Of a stretch of DNA of 64,000 nt, positions 28,451 through 37,263 are shown in pieces. The position numbers were made by a program, and so were the translations under genes. The notes under the pieces were generated by a model. It had not been told where the DNA came from. It worked only from the letters and a program-made list of their open reading frames with translations, and searched no databases. The DNA is from Sphingomonas sp. (GTDB lineage: Bacteria; Pseudomonadota; Alphaproteobacteria; Sphingomonadales; Sphingomonadaceae): assembly GCF_017744835.1 (NCBI RefSeq), contig NZ_JAGIAM010000006.1, positions 270,930 to 334,929 on the forward strand, given 5' to 3'. Every line of letters starts with the position of its first letter. The first letter of the stretch is position 1.

Positions 28451-28725
28451 AAGATCGCCTCGTAGCGCGTGCCGTGCTCGTTGCGGCCGATCGGCACGAT
28501 GAAAATGTCGAAAGCGCGCCCGTCGGCGGAGAGGCGATAGGTCGCCTGGGGCAGTATCTGGTCGGCAGGGCCGGTGAATTCGAGGCGGAAGGAGCCGCCC
28601 TCGCGGCCCGAATCGGAGAGCTGGGCCGCGGCGCTCAGAACGAGCGCATAGGGGCCGCCTGGGGCCTCTACGTCGTAGGTCTGACCGGCCTTGTCGGAAA
28701 AATCGTTCCAGGCAAGGCCGGTCAT
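28444..28725 (-). CDS. DUF6916 family protein
   Basis: A 93-residue beta-rich protein. Features are LVLSAAAQLSDSG, then FRLEFTGPADQILPQATYRL, and FDIFIVPIGRNEHGTRYEAIF at the end. This pattern matches DUF6916, proteins commonly encoded beside tail-collar (Mdp-type) genes, which is the case here. No signal peptide. It lies 13 bp downstream of rpsD on the same strand and converges on the GNAT gene with a 7-bp overlap. Role unknown; possibly the partner of the collar proteins. Confidence 0.78.
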   Translation of the reverse strand: MTGLAWNDFSDKAGQTYDVEAPGGPYALVLSAAAQLSDSGREGGSFRLEFTGPADQILPQATYRLSADGRAFDIFIVPIGRNEHGTRYEAIFY

Positions 28726-28738
28726 GATCAGTTCCGGA

Positions 28739-29353
28739 TCAGCGCGAGTAGAACTCGACGACCAGGTTCGGTTCCATCTTCACCGGGTACGGAACCTCGT
28801 CGAGGGTCGGCACGCGGGTGAAGGTGATCTTCGAGGCACCGTCCGGCACCACGTAATCGGGGATGTCGCGCTCGGCGAGGCTCTGCGCCTCCATGACCAG
28901 CGCCATTTCCTGCGCCTTGGCGCTGAGCGAGACGGTCTGGCCCGGCTTGATGCGGCGCGAACCGATGTTGCACTTCTCGCCGTCGACCTGGACGTGGCCG
29001 TGGTTGACGAGCTGGCGGGCGGCGAAGATCGTCGGCGCGAACTTGGCGCGGTAGACGATCATGTCGAGACGCTGCTCGAGCAGGCCGATGAGGTTCTGCG
29101 ACGTATCGCCCTTCATCTTCGAGGCGTCTTCATACGCCTTCTTGAACTGCTTCTCGGTGACGTCGCCGTAATAGCCCTTGAGCTTCTGCTTGGCGCGCAG
29201 CTGGATGCCGAAGTCCGACATCTTGCCCTTGCGGCGCTGGCCGTGCTGGCCGGGGCCGTATTCGCGCTTGTTGACCGGGCTCTTCGGGCGACCCCAGATG
29301 TTTTCGCCCATCCGGCGGTCGAGCTTGTACTTGGCGCTGGAGCGCTTCGACAT
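28739..29353 (-). CDS. rpsD: 30S ribosomal protein S4
   Basis: This 204-residue primary 16S rRNA-binding protein nucleates assembly of the 30S subunit body. It begins [20 protein letters not shown] and has the S4 domain in [34 protein letters not shown], which contains the RNA-binding surface, and ends VVEFYSR. The start at 29351-29353 is the standard S4 start; the open frame continues 38 codons upstream without homology. In many alphaproteobacteria rpsD stands alone, as here, away from the S13-S11-alpha operon. Confidence 0.99.
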   Translation of the reverse strand: MSKRSSAKYKLDRRMGENIWGRPKSPVNKREYGPGQHGQRRKGKMSDFGIQLRAKQKLKGYYGDVTEKQFKKAYEDASKMKGDTSQNLIGLLEQRLDMIVYRAKFAPTIFAARQLVNHGHVQVDGEKCNIGSRRIKPGQTVSLSAKAQEMALVMEAQSLAERDIPDYVVPDGASKITFTRVPTLDEVPYPVKMEPNLVVEFYSR

Positions 29354-29562
29354 TTTATATTCCTTGCAACTGCTTAACAACGTTGACCCGGCGGCTGCCC
29401 GCCTGATCGCGATCCCGGTTTCGCCTGTTGGTGATCCGTTGGAAGACCTGCAGGGCCGCCGCTTCACCGGGGTGCGGGGCCGATTGCGAAGGCGCGCGGT
29501 TAGCGGGCGGGCACGCGCGTGTCAAGCTGGACAGGCGCCCGGTCACTCGCCAAGGAGCGGCC

Positions 29563-29865
29563 ATGCAAGATACGATCGATCCCGAAGCCTGCACCACCAT
29601 GGCGGAAGTCCGCGCAGGAGTCGACGCAGTGGACCGCGCGCTGGTTGCGCTGCTCGCACGGCGTTTCGGCTATATGGACGCCGCCGCGCGCATCAAGCCC
29701 GAACGCGCCCATGTCCGCGACGAAGCGCGCAAGGCGCAAGTGATCGCCAATGCGTGCCGCCACGCGCGCGAGGCAGGCATTCCCGAAGAGCCCATCGGTG
29801 AGATCTGGGACCGACTGGTCGAGGCGTCGATCGCCTATGAATTCGAGGCGTTCGACCGACGCTGA
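29563..29865 (+). CDS. Chorismate mutase (AroQ class)
   Basis: A 100-residue all-helical chorismate mutase that rearranges chorismate to prephenate for phenylalanine and tyrosine synthesis. It carries the AroQ arrangement: R17 in EVRAGVDAVDRALVALLARRFGYM, K45 in ARIKPERAHVRDEARK and E79 near EPIGEIWDRLVEASIAYE. The length is that of monofunctional periplasm-free AroQ enzymes; a PchB-like isochorismate lyase is an alternative. ATG at 29563 has AAGGAG 7 bp upstream. It is divergent from rpsD across about 210 bp. Confidence 0.9.
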   Translation: MQDTIDPEACTTMAEVRAGVDAVDRALVALLARRFGYMDAAARIKPERAHVRDEARKAQVIANACRHAREAGIPEEPIGEIWDRLVEASIAYEFEAFDRR

Positions 29866-29885
29866 CAGTCGGACGCGGTACCGCT

Positions 29886-29994
29886 CTTTACCGGCGAAGG
29901 CCGGGGCCCAGTCGCAACGCGGTAAGCTAGCGTACTCCACTGCCGGAACCGCCGCGATATCGGGCCCCGGCCTCCGCCGGGGTACGGCTTCCGG
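29886..29994. repeat. Palindromic repeat of the CCCGGCGAAGGCGGG family, copy 2
   Basis: Left arm ACCGGCGAAGGCCGGGGCCCA at 29890-29910 is inverted against right arm CGGGCCCCGGCCTCCGCCGG at 29970-29989. The arms are separated by about 60 bp that include GCGGTAAGCTAGCGT. It fills the gap between chorismate mutase and the convergent trmJ-like gene and is related to the copy at 21061. It may act as a bidirectional terminator. Confidence 0.68.
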
Positions 29995-30003
29995 TCGGAT
30001 TTC

Positions 30004-30723
30004 CTATCCGCCTCGATGTCGCTTCTTGCCTTCGAGTGCGGAGAGCACCCCGCGCAGCGTGCGCAGCTCCTGGCTCGACCAGCGCGGCTTGGTGAGCAGC
30101 GTCCGGAGCGTCCGGCGCGTGGACGGCACGCGATCAGGCGGGAAATAATAGCCCGATTCCTCGAGCATCGCGTCGAGCTGGCCGATCATTCCGTCCAGCT
30201 CCTCCTGCGGAGCGGGCGGATCGAGGTCGACTGCGGGCGGGCTCTCCAGCGCTGCGCCCTTGGACCATTCGTACGCGACCAGGATCACGGCCTGGGCGAG
30301 ATTGAGTGAGCCGAACTCCGGGTTGATGGGCACGGTCACGATCGTGCGCGCCAGCGCGACGTCGTCGGTCTCCAGCCCCGAACGCTCGGGTCCGAACAGG
30401 ATCGCCGAGCGCCCGACCTCCGAATGGATAGCACGCGCGGCCTCCTCGGGCGTGACGACCGGCTTGGTTACACCGCGCTTGCGGACCGTGGTGGCATAGA
30501 CGTGCGCGCAGTCGGCCACCGCATCGGCGACGCTCTCGAACACGCGGGCGTTTTCCAGCACCACGTCGGCGCCGCTCGCAGCCGGCCCGGCCGAGGGATT
30601 GGGCCAGCCGTCGCGCGGGGCGACCAGCCGCATCTCGGTGAGGCCGAAGTTGAGCATGGCGCGCGCGGCCTTGCCGATATTCTCGCCCAGCTGCGGGCGC
30701 ACGAGCACGATGACCGGGTTCAC
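30004..30723 (-). CDS. tRNA/rRNA methyltransferase, TrmJ-like (SPOUT family)
   Basis: A 239-residue SAM-dependent 2'-O-methyltransferase with the trefoil-knot SPOUT fold. Visible motifs are [35 protein letters not shown] and [14 protein letters not shown], which correspond to motifs 1-3 of the TrmH/TrmJ class. TrmJ modifies nucleotide 32 in the anticodon loop of several tRNAs. It starts with GTG at 30721-30723, overlapping the nrdR stop as GTGA, so the two are translationally coupled. The C-terminal extension ([18 protein letters not shown]) is normal for TrmJ. Confidence 0.93.
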   Translation of the reverse strand: MNPVIVLVRPQLGENIGKAARAMLNFGLTEMRLVAPRDGWPNPSAGPAASGADVVLENARVFESVADAVADCAHVYATTVRKRGVTKPVVTPEEAARAIHSEVGRSAILFGPERSGLETDDVALARTIVTVPINPEFGSLNLAQAVILVAYEWSKGAALESPPAVDLDPPAPQEELDGMIGQLDAMLEESGYYFPPDRVPSTRRTLRTLLTKPRWSSQELRTLRGVLSALEGKKRHRGG

Positions 30724-31211
30724 GCCGGCTTCCTCGCGCCGTTGCCCGCCTCGCTGACGTTGCCGGCGAATTCCTCGAAGTCTTTGGCCTCGCGGAAGTC
30801 CTTGTAGACGCTCGCGAAGCGGATGTAGGCGACCGAATCCAGGCCCTTCAGCCCGTCCATCACCATCTCGCCGATCCGCTGCGACGGTATCTCGTTCTCG
30901 CCCTGGGTCTCGAGCTGGCGCTGGATGCCCGAGACGAGCTTCTCGATCTGTACCGGCGTGATCGGCCGCTTGCGCGCGGCGATCGAGACCGAACGGACCA
31001 GCTTCTCGCGATCGAAGGGCTCGCGGCGCGGTTCGGAGGAATTGGCTTCGGACTTGAGCACCACCAGCTCGCGCAGCTGGATGCGCTCGAAGGTAGTGAA
31101 GCGCGCCGCGCACGCCTCGCACTGCCGCCGCCGCCGGATCGCCGCCCCGTCTTCGGTGGGGCGGCTGTCCTTCACCTGGCTGTCGTCATTTCCGCAGAAA
31201 GGGCAGCGCAA
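30720..31211 (-). CDS. nrdR: Transcriptional repressor NrdR
   Basis: A 163-residue zinc-ribbon and ATP-cone repressor that controls ribonucleotide reductase genes. The zinc ribbon uses C3, C6, C31 and C34 (MRCPFC and QCEAC), and the ATP-cone follows at about residues 46-136 (LVVLKSEAN through VYKDF). It starts with TTG at 31209-31211, directly after the glyA stop TAA, in agreement with the MRCPFC start conserved in all NrdR proteins. It is the third gene of the chain rpiB-glyA-nrdR-trmJ. Confidence 0.97.
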   Translation of the reverse strand: MRCPFCGNDDSQVKDSRPTEDGAAIRRRRQCEACAARFTTFERIQLRELVVLKSEANSSEPRREPFDREKLVRSVSIAARKRPITPVQIEKLVSGIQRQLETQGENEIPSQRIGEMVMDGLKGLDSVAYIRFASVYKDFREAKDFEEFAGNVSEAGNGARKPA

Positions 31212-32522
31212 TTACAGCTCCGGATAGATGGGGAAGCGCTCGCACAGCGCGCGTACACGCTCGCGGACATTGGCCTCCACCTGCGCGTCGCCCGCCTCGC
31301 CGTTCTTGCGCAGACCGTCGAGCACGTCGGCGACCATGTTGCCGATCTCGCGGAACTCGGCCGGGCCGAAGCCGCGCGTGGTGCCCGCGGGCGATCCGAC
31401 GCGGATGCCGCTGGTCTTGACCGGGGGAAGCGGATCGTTGGGGATGCCGTTCTTGTTGCAGGTGATCGCGGCACGCTCGAGCGCCTCGTCGGCGTCCTTG
31501 CCGGTCACGCCCAGCGGAGTCAGGTCGACCAGCGCCAGATGCGTGTCGGTGCCGCCCGAGACGAGGTTGGCGCCGCGCTCCTTGAGCGTCGCCGCCAGCA
31601 CCTTGGCGTTCTCGACCACCGCGGCGGCATAGCTCTTGAACTCGGGCTGCAGCGCCTCGCCGAACGCGACCGCCTTGGCGGCGATGACGTGCATCAGCGG
31701 GCCGCCCTGCAGGCCGGGGAACACCGCCGAGTTGATCTTCTTGGCGATCGCCTCGTCATTGGTGAAGATCGCGCCGCCGCGGGGCCCGCGCAGCGTCTTG
31801 TGCGTGGTGGTGGTCACCACATGCGCGTGGCCGAACGGCGTCGGGTGGACGCCGCCGGCGACCAGGCCGGCGAAATGCGCCATGTCGACCATGAACAGCG
31901 CGCCGACTTCGTCCGCGATCGCGCGGAAGCGGGCGAAGTCGATGTGGCGCGGGTATGCCGAGCCGCCGGTGATGATCAGCTTCGGCTTGTGCTCCCTGGC
32001 GAGCGCTTCGACCTGATCATAATCGATCAGGTGGGTGTCGGGGGTCACGCCATATTGCACGGCGTTGAACCACTTGCCCGACATCGCCGCCCTGGCACCG
32101 TGGGTGAGGTGGCCGCCCGAATCGAGGCTGAGCCCCATGATCGTGTCGCCAGGCTTGGTCAGCGCGAGCATCACCGCGCCATTGGCCTGCGCACCCGAAT
32201 GCGGCTGGACGTTGGCGAAGTCGCAGCCGAACAGCTGCTTGACGCGGTCGATCGCGAGCTGCTCGACTTCGTCCGACGGGTGGCAGCCCTGGTAATAGCG
32301 CTTGCCCGGATAACCCTCGGCATATTTGTTGGTGAAGACGCTGCCCTGTGCCTCGAGCACGGCCTTGGAGACGATGTTCTCGCTGGCGATCAGCTCGATC
32401 TGGTGCTGCTCGCGGTCGAGCTCGTGCGCCACGCCGGCGAAGACCGCCGGATCGGCATCGGCGAGCGTCTTGGTGAAGAAGCCGTCGGGCTGGAGTCCTG
32501 CGGTTGCGGGGTTGGTGCTCAT
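31212..32522 (-). CDS. glyA: Serine hydroxymethyltransferase
   Basis: This 436-residue PLP enzyme interconverts serine and glycine and loads one-carbon units on tetrahydrofolate. The PLP lysine is K242 in [41 protein letters not shown] and HSGAQAN are also standard. The length fits GlyA. Start ATG at 32520-32522 overlaps the rpiB stop as ATGA, with AAGGAG about 9 bp upstream. In many alphaproteobacteria rpiB, glyA and nrdR occur in this order. Confidence 0.98.
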   Translation of the reverse strand: MSTNPATAGLQPDGFFTKTLADADPAVFAGVAHELDREQHQIELIASENIVSKAVLEAQGSVFTNKYAEGYPGKRYYQGCHPSDEVEQLAIDRVKQLFGCDFANVQPHSGAQANGAVMLALTKPGDTIMGLSLDSGGHLTHGARAAMSGKWFNAVQYGVTPDTHLIDYDQVEALAREHKPKLIITGGSAYPRHIDFARFRAIADEVGALFMVDMAHFAGLVAGGVHPTPFGHAHVVTTTTHKTLRGPRGGAIFTNDEAIAKKINSAVFPGLQGGPLMHVIAAKAVAFGEALQPEFKSYAAAVVENAKVLAATLKERGANLVSGGTDTHLALVDLTPLGVTGKDADEALERAAITCNKNGIPNDPLPPVKTSGIRVGSPAGTTRGFGPAEFREIGNMVADVLDGLRKNGEAGDAQVEANVRERVRALCERFPIYPEL

Positions 32523-32971
32523 GCGGGACTCCTTGTCGGGTGGGATAGCTTCTCGACGCGGCGCTGGTGGCGGTCGCCGAGGAACGGGGTCTCTAGGAAA
32601 GTAGTGACGCAGGCCTTGGCCATTTCGATGCCGATCAGCCGCGCGCCGAGCGCGACCACGTTCGCGTCGTTGTGCTGGCGCGCGAGGCCGGCCGAAAGCG
32701 GCTCGGAGACGAGCGCGCAGCGGGCGGCGGGATTGCGGTTTACTGCTATCGAGATGCCGATGCCCGATCCGCACAGCGCCACGCCGAAGTCGGCGCGGCC
32801 GTCGGCGATCGCTGCGCCGAGCGCATAGCCGTAATCGGGATAGTCGACGCTGTCGGCGCTGTTGGTGCCGAGATCGAGCACGTCGTGCCCCTCGGCACGC
32901 AACCATTCGGCGACTTCCGTTTTCATGACGAAAGCGGCATGATCGGAAGCGATGGCGATACGGTGCGGCAT
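32519..32971 (-). CDS. rpiB: Ribose-5-phosphate isomerase B
   Basis: A 150-residue RpiB/LacAB family isomerase that interconverts ribose-5-phosphate and ribulose-5-phosphate. Family residues are [11 protein letters not shown] near the N terminus, [13 protein letters not shown] with the active cysteine, and [14 protein letters not shown]. Its stop overlaps the glyA start as ATGA, so it is the first gene of the chain with glyA, nrdR and the trmJ-like gene. The start at 32969-32971 has no strong Shine-Dalgarno. Confidence 0.96.
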   Translation of the reverse strand: MPHRIAIASDHAAFVMKTEVAEWLRAEGHDVLDLGTNSADSVDYPDYGYALGAAIADGRADFGVALCGSGIGISIAVNRNPAARCALVSEPLSAGLARQHNDANVVALGARLIGIEMAKACVTTFLETPFLGDRHQRRVEKLSHPTRSPA

Positions 32972-33033
32972 GGCGCGCCTCTACGCCGTCGCTTTGTTGC
33001 TGGCTAGACCATAGACGGATTCTGGAGACCAAA

Positions 33034-33303
33034 ATGCGCAAATCGACTCTCGTTCTCGCGCCCGCACTCGCGCTTGGCCTCGCTCTGGGCGCCTGCTCGC
33101 CGAGCACCGAGAACAACCTCAGCAATGCGATCGACCAGACCGGCGAGAGCGTCGAGAACGCCGCCGACGTCGCCGGCGACAAGATCGAGAACGGCGCCGA
33201 TCGCGCGGGCGACGTGCTCGGCAACGCGGCGGACGACGTCGGCGCCGCAGTGACCAACGGCGTCAACGACGCGGGTCAGGCGATCGACAACGCGACCAAC
33301 TGA
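33034..33303 (+). CDS. Small lipoprotein with an alpha-helical repeat region
   Basis: An 89-residue lipoprotein with lipobox ALGACS (C21) after [19 protein letters not shown]. The mature part is very regular: [37 protein letters not shown], an 11-residue-like amphipathic repeat of small and charged residues as in LEA-like or YtxH-type proteins. It may tether to the outer or inner membrane and be linked to stress. ATG at 33034 has GGAGACC upstream. The next gene, btaA, starts 125 bp later. Confidence 0.78.
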   Translation: MRKSTLVLAPALALGLALGACSPSTENNLSNAIDQTGESVENAADVAGDKIENGADRAGDVLGNAADDVGAAVTNGVNDAGQAIDNATN

Positions 33304-33348
33304 CGATTCGTCGCGGCGGCGGCATCGGCTGCCGTCGCCGCGGCTCGT

Positions 33349-33366
33349 CTGTCACCGGTTTGCCAT
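33349..33366 (+). promoter_or_regulatory. Candidate Pho box upstream of btaA
   Basis: CTGTCAC at 33349-33355 and TTGCCAT at 33360-33366 are separated by 4 bp, so the 7-4-7 layout of the PhoB box (CTGTCAT-N4-CTGTCAT) is met with 6 of 7 and 5 of 7 matches. The site is 61 bp in front of the btaA ATG, a normal distance. In Sinorhizobium, btaA is known to be activated by PhoB under phosphate limitation. No PhoB gene is in the window. Read as a candidate, not a proven operator. Confidence 0.4.
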
Positions 33367-33427
33367 ACGTCCCCGCTAGGGCTGCGCCACCCGGCCCGGT
33401 CATGCGGGCGGCCATCCGGGGGACAGC

Positions 33428-34672
33428 ATGGGAACGATTGCCAAGTCGCCGAAGAACGGCGCCGTGCGCGGCGCGGTGCATCGCCACGAACATCTGAGCA
33501 AGGAAGGGCTGCTCGAACGCGCCTTCACCTTCGCCTTTCGTGGGCTGGTCTATCCCCAGATCTGGGAAGACCCCGAAATCGACATGGAGGCGCTGGAAAT
33601 CACGCCCGACAGCCATGTCGTCACGATCGCCTCGGGCGGGTGCAACGTCTTCTCCTATCTCACTGCCGATCCCAAGCGGATCACTGCGGTGGACCTCAAC
33701 CCGGCGCACGTCGCGCTCAATAAGCTCAAGCAGGCCGCGGCGATCCACTTGCCGGATCACGGCGCCTTCCGCGCCTTCTTCGCCGATGCCGATCGCGCCG
33801 AGAATGTCGCCGCCTACGAGCGCTACCTTCGCCCGCATCTCGACGAGGCGACGCGCGCCTATTGGGAAGGGCGCGAGGGGCTGGGCGCGCGCCGCATAGA
33901 ATGGTTCGCGACCGGCTTCTATCGCCGCGGCGCGCTCGGCAAGCTGATCGGCTTCGTCCATTTCCTCGGCCGCCTCTACGGCATCGACCCCGCCGAGATC
34001 CTCAAGGCGCGCTCGATCGAGGAGCAGCGCAGGATCTTCGAGACTCGCTTCGCGCCCTTCTTCGATAAGAAGCTGCTGCGCTGGCTGGTCGACCAGCCAG
34101 CGGCGCTGTTCGGCTTCGGTATCCCGCCGGCGCAATATGATCTGCTCAAGGTCGACGATCAGGCGGGCATCACCGGTGCGCTCCGCAGCCGCCTGCGCAA
34201 GCTCGCCTGCGACTTCGACCTCAAGGACAATTTCTACGCCTGGCAGGCGTTCGGCCGCAGCTATGGCAAGCAGGAGGACGCGCCGCTGCCGCCCTATCTG
34301 CAGGCTCGGCATCACGACGCGGTGCGCACGCGTGCCGAGCGCGTCGAGATCCGCCACACCAACTACGCCGATTATCTCGCGTCCATGCCGGCGCAGTCGC
34401 TCGATCGCTACATCCTGCTCGACGCGCAGGATTGGATGACCGACGCGCAGCTCACGCGCATCTGGGCGGAAATCGCGCGCACCGCCCGGCCCGGTGCGCG
34501 CGTGCTCTATCGCACCGCTGCGGCGCCGGACGTGGTTGCCGGCCATGTGCCCGAGGACATCCTCGGCCAGTGGGACTATGCGCCCCGCGAGAAGCTGGAG
34601 GACTGGACGCGCCGCGACCGCTCGGCCGTCTATGGCGCGACGCACCTGTGGACGCTGAAGCCGCACGCATGA
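33428..34672 (+). CDS. btaA: S-adenosylmethionine:diacylglycerol 3-amino-3-carboxypropyl transferase (BtaA)
   Basis: A 414-residue DUF3419 protein that moves the 3-amino-3-carboxypropyl group of SAM to diacylglycerol, the first step of betaine lipid (DGTS) synthesis. It has SAM-binding ASGGCNVFSYL followed by ITAVDLNPAHVALNKLK (about residues 77-101). LVYPQIWEDPEIDMEAL near the N terminus and QDWMTDAQLTRIW near the C terminus are also conserved. It starts at ATG 33428, after a candidate Pho box, and overlaps btaB as ATGA. The lipid replaces phosphatidylcholine under phosphate starvation in rhizobia and Rhodobacter. Confidence 0.93.
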   Translation: MGTIAKSPKNGAVRGAVHRHEHLSKEGLLERAFTFAFRGLVYPQIWEDPEIDMEALEITPDSHVVTIASGGCNVFSYLTADPKRITAVDLNPAHVALNKLKQAAAIHLPDHGAFRAFFADADRAENVAAYERYLRPHLDEATRAYWEGREGLGARRIEWFATGFYRRGALGKLIGFVHFLGRLYGIDPAEILKARSIEEQRRIFETRFAPFFDKKLLRWLVDQPAALFGFGIPPAQYDLLKVDDQAGITGALRSRLRKLACDFDLKDNFYAWQAFGRSYGKQEDAPLPPYLQARHHDAVRTRAERVEIRHTNYADYLASMPAQSLDRYILLDAQDWMTDAQLTRIWAEIARTARPGARVLYRTAAAPDVVAGHVPEDILGQWDYAPREKLEDWTRRDRSAVYGATHLWTLKPHA

Positions 34673-35337
34673 GCGAGGTCGCCATCGCGGGGGCCGAGCA
34701 GAAGCGGCTGATGGACGCCACCTATGCGCTCCATCGCCACTTCTACGACTTCACCCGGAAGTTCTACCTGCTCGGCCGCGACCGGCTGATCCGCGAGCTC
34801 GCGCCGCCGCCCGGCGGGACGGTGCTCGAAGTCGGCTGCGGCACCGCACGCAACCTGATCGTCGCGGCCAGGCGCTTTCCCGATGCGCGCTGCTTTGGCT
34901 TCGACATCAGCGAGGCGATGCTCGAGACCGCGCGCAAGTCGGCCGAGAGGAACGGCCTGTCCGGCAAGATCACGCTGCGGCAGGGCGACGCCGGTGCGTT
35001 CGACACGCAGGCGCTGTTCGGGCTGGCGCAGGTCGATCGCATCTTCATGAGCTACACGCTGTCGATGATCCCGCCCTGGCAGGAAGCGATCGCGCTCGGC
35101 GCGGCTGCCCTGGCTCCCGGCGGTAGCCTGCACATCGTCGACTTCGGCCAGTACGAGCGGCTGCCCGGACTGTTCAGGCGCCTCCACTTCAAATCGCTCA
35201 ACGACTTCCACGTCTTTCCCCGCGCCGAGCTGCCTGCGGTACTCGGGCGCATCGCGGAGGAAAGCGGCATGCGCGTCGAATTCCGCGCGCTGTGGCGCGG
35301 TTATGTGTGGCGCGCGACGCTGACGCGGCCCGACTGA
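34669..35337 (+). CDS. btaB: Betaine lipid N-methyltransferase (BtaB)
   Basis: A 222-residue class I SAM methyltransferase with the SAM motif VLEVGCGTARNL at residues 52-63 and acidic post-I residue in FGFDISEAM. It is placed directly after btaA with an ATGA overlap, exactly as in alphaproteobacterial btaAB operons, where BtaB adds three methyl groups to the amino group made by BtaA. The N-terminal HRHFYDFTRKFYLLGRDRL is typical of phospholipid-directed methyltransferases. The context makes the assignment much stronger than sequence alone. Confidence 0.9.
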   Translation: MSEVAIAGAEQKRLMDATYALHRHFYDFTRKFYLLGRDRLIRELAPPPGGTVLEVGCGTARNLIVAARRFPDARCFGFDISEAMLETARKSAERNGLSGKITLRQGDAGAFDTQALFGLAQVDRIFMSYTLSMIPPWQEAIALGAAALAPGGSLHIVDFGQYERLPGLFRRLHFKSLNDFHVFPRAELPAVLGRIAEESGMRVEFRALWRGYVWRATLTRPD

Positions 35338-35343
35338 CGCGGC

Positions 35344-37203
35344 TCAGGCGGCGTCCCGCCGCAGTGCCGCTTCGAGCGTTTGGATCCGCCTGTCGAAGCC
35401 GGCGAGCGCTTCGCCCAGCCTGGCCTCGCGCAGGCGCCGCGCCTCGGCCGAGCGGAGCGCCACGGCCAGCGGAATCTCGACTGCGTCGATCGCCGCGCGC
35501 TCGTCGCCGGCATAGAGGCTGCCGTCGCTGCGCGGGCCGAGCAGCAGCGCACCGATCGGCCGCTCGCCCTCGATTAGCCGCAGCCGGAAAGGGAAGACCG
35601 GATCGCGCGCATCGACATTGCCGACCGCCAGCGCGCCGTCGCTTCCATGCGCGTCCAGCCATGCCCGCACTTCGGCCTCCGCGATGCCCGAGAGCGCCAA
35701 CGGCTCCGGCCCCTCGGCGCGGTGCAGGATCACCGCCGCGCGATCGGCGCGCAGCGACCGCATGGCCGCGGCAACGACGCGCTGCGCGACGTCCTCCGGG
35801 CTGTCGCCATGCTGCCAGAGCGTGAGCTGCACGGGGAGCTGGCGCAGCGCCAGCAGCCCGGGGCGGAAGCGCCGGTCGATCCAGCCGCCGATGCGGTGGC
35901 GCGCCGGGCCGATCACCAGCGCCGCGGCGACCGTGCCGATCGCGGCGACGATCGGTTCGCTCGCCTCGCCGACCTGGGCCTTGAGCAGCTCCTCGACCAG
36001 CTTCGCGGCGGCCGCCCAGGTCGCGCCGAGCACGAGCGTGATCGCGGCGAAGCTCAGCGAACGCCCTATCGCCGCATCGGCGTCCCACAGCCGGAAGCGG
36101 AGCAGCGAAACCAGCACGCCGGCCGCGAGCACCAGGAAGCTCAGGTTGAAGATCCCGATCATGCCGAGCTGCAGCCAGGCGCTCGCCCGCGATGAGAGCA
36201 GCCCGCTGCCCAGCAGCTCGAACAGCGCGAACATGGCCACCAGGATCAGGATCGAGGCGAGAAAGCCCGACGCCGCCCATTTGAGCTGCTGGCGCTCCAG
36301 TCCTGGCAGGGTGCGGCGATAGCGCACCACGGCGGCGGCGATCGCAGCCAGCGCAGTGGGCAGCGCGATCAGCGTGGTGAGATCGCCGATCCACGCGTCG
36401 AGCATCGACAGGATCGCCAGCGGAGTCGCGAGCAGCGCCAGCCAGCCGCCCCAGCGGGGAACGAAGCGGCCGTCGGGAAAGGCGGGCAGGGCAGCGGCAA
36501 GGAAGCCGATCCACAGCGACGGGATCACCGATCCCAGCCAGGGCAGACCGAGCCACACATAGAATTCGATCGGTCGCTGCAGCGACGCCGCTCCGGCGAG
36601 GAAGCAGAGCGAGAGCAGCAGCGCCACCGGATCGTCGCGCCGGCGGCGGCGCAGCAGCACCGCGGCCGCAATCAGCGCGCCGGCACCGATCAGTCCCGCG
36701 ATGCTGAGCAGCGCCGTATAGGTGATCGGGGCGATCGGCCCATCGAGCGCGGCGCGCCGCACGGCTTCGCCGCGCTCGAGCCGGACATCATGCGTCTTGC
36801 CGGCACCGTCGCGAAGGCTGACTCGAACCATGCCTTCCGCGCCGGCGAGCCGCGCCGCCAGCGCTTCCTCGCTCGTGTCGGGCGCTACCGGCCGTCCGTC
36901 GATCGCAACGATCGATCCGCTTGCGGGCACGCCGGCGCGCTGCGCTTCCTTGATCGCGGGATGCACCAGGAAGTCGGGCCCGTCCTCGGGATAGGACGTG
37001 ACCAGACCCACTGCGGCGAAACGCTGGTCGATCACCGTGCTCTGCACGACGCTGCGCCAGATGCCGCCGGCCTGCGTGCCGATCGCCAGCAGCAGGAAGG
37101 CGAACCAGATCAGCCCCACCAGCGGCCGCAGCCGGCGCGGCACCGGATGCAGCCGCTCCGGCGGCAGCATGCGCCGCCTGGTCACTTCCCCCGAATCCGC
37201 CAT
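35344..37203 (-). CDS. Membrane receptor-like protein with PDZ-like, multi-TM and GAF-like regions, without kinase
   Basis: A 619-residue protein. Order: one TM at about 28-46, a periplasmic PDZ-like domain with VPASGSIVAIDGRPV at 60-155, a block of seven to eight TM helices at about 158-440 (for example ALLSIAGLIGAGALIAAAVLL), and a cytoplasmic GAF-like domain (about 470-590, with VVAAAMRSLRADRAAVIL). It ends in a short coiled coil (FDRRIQTLEAAL). The first part resembles the sensor half of ComP-type histidine kinases, but no kinase or output domain follows. The stop lies 7 bp from the end of btaB. Function unknown. Confidence 0.82.
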   Translation of the reverse strand: MADSGEVTRRRMLPPERLHPVPRRLRPLVGLIWFAFLLLAIGTQAGGIWRSVVQSTVIDQRFAAVGLVTSYPEDGPDFLVHPAIKEAQRAGVPASGSIVAIDGRPVAPDTSEEALAARLAGAEGMVRVSLRDGAGKTHDVRLERGEAVRRAALDGPIAPITYTALLSIAGLIGAGALIAAAVLLRRRRRDDPVALLLSLCFLAGAASLQRPIEFYVWLGLPWLGSVIPSLWIGFLAAALPAFPDGRFVPRWGGWLALLATPLAILSMLDAWIGDLTTLIALPTALAAIAAAVVRYRRTLPGLERQQLKWAASGFLASILILVAMFALFELLGSGLLSSRASAWLQLGMIGIFNLSFLVLAAGVLVSLLRFRLWDADAAIGRSLSFAAITLVLGATWAAAAKLVEELLKAQVGEASEPIVAAIGTVAAALVIGPARHRIGGWIDRRFRPGLLALRQLPVQLTLWQHGDSPEDVAQRVVAAAMRSLRADRAAVILHRAEGPEPLALSGIAEAEVRAWLDAHGSDGALAVGNVDARDPVFPFRLRLIEGERPIGALLLGPRSDGSLYAGDERAAIDAVEIPLAVALRSAEARRLREARLGEALAGFDRRIQTLEAALRRDAA

Positions 37204-37263
37204 GCCCCATCTCCCCAGGGCCGGACATATCGGGGCGATGGAGGAAGCTCCAGCCTCCGCGGT

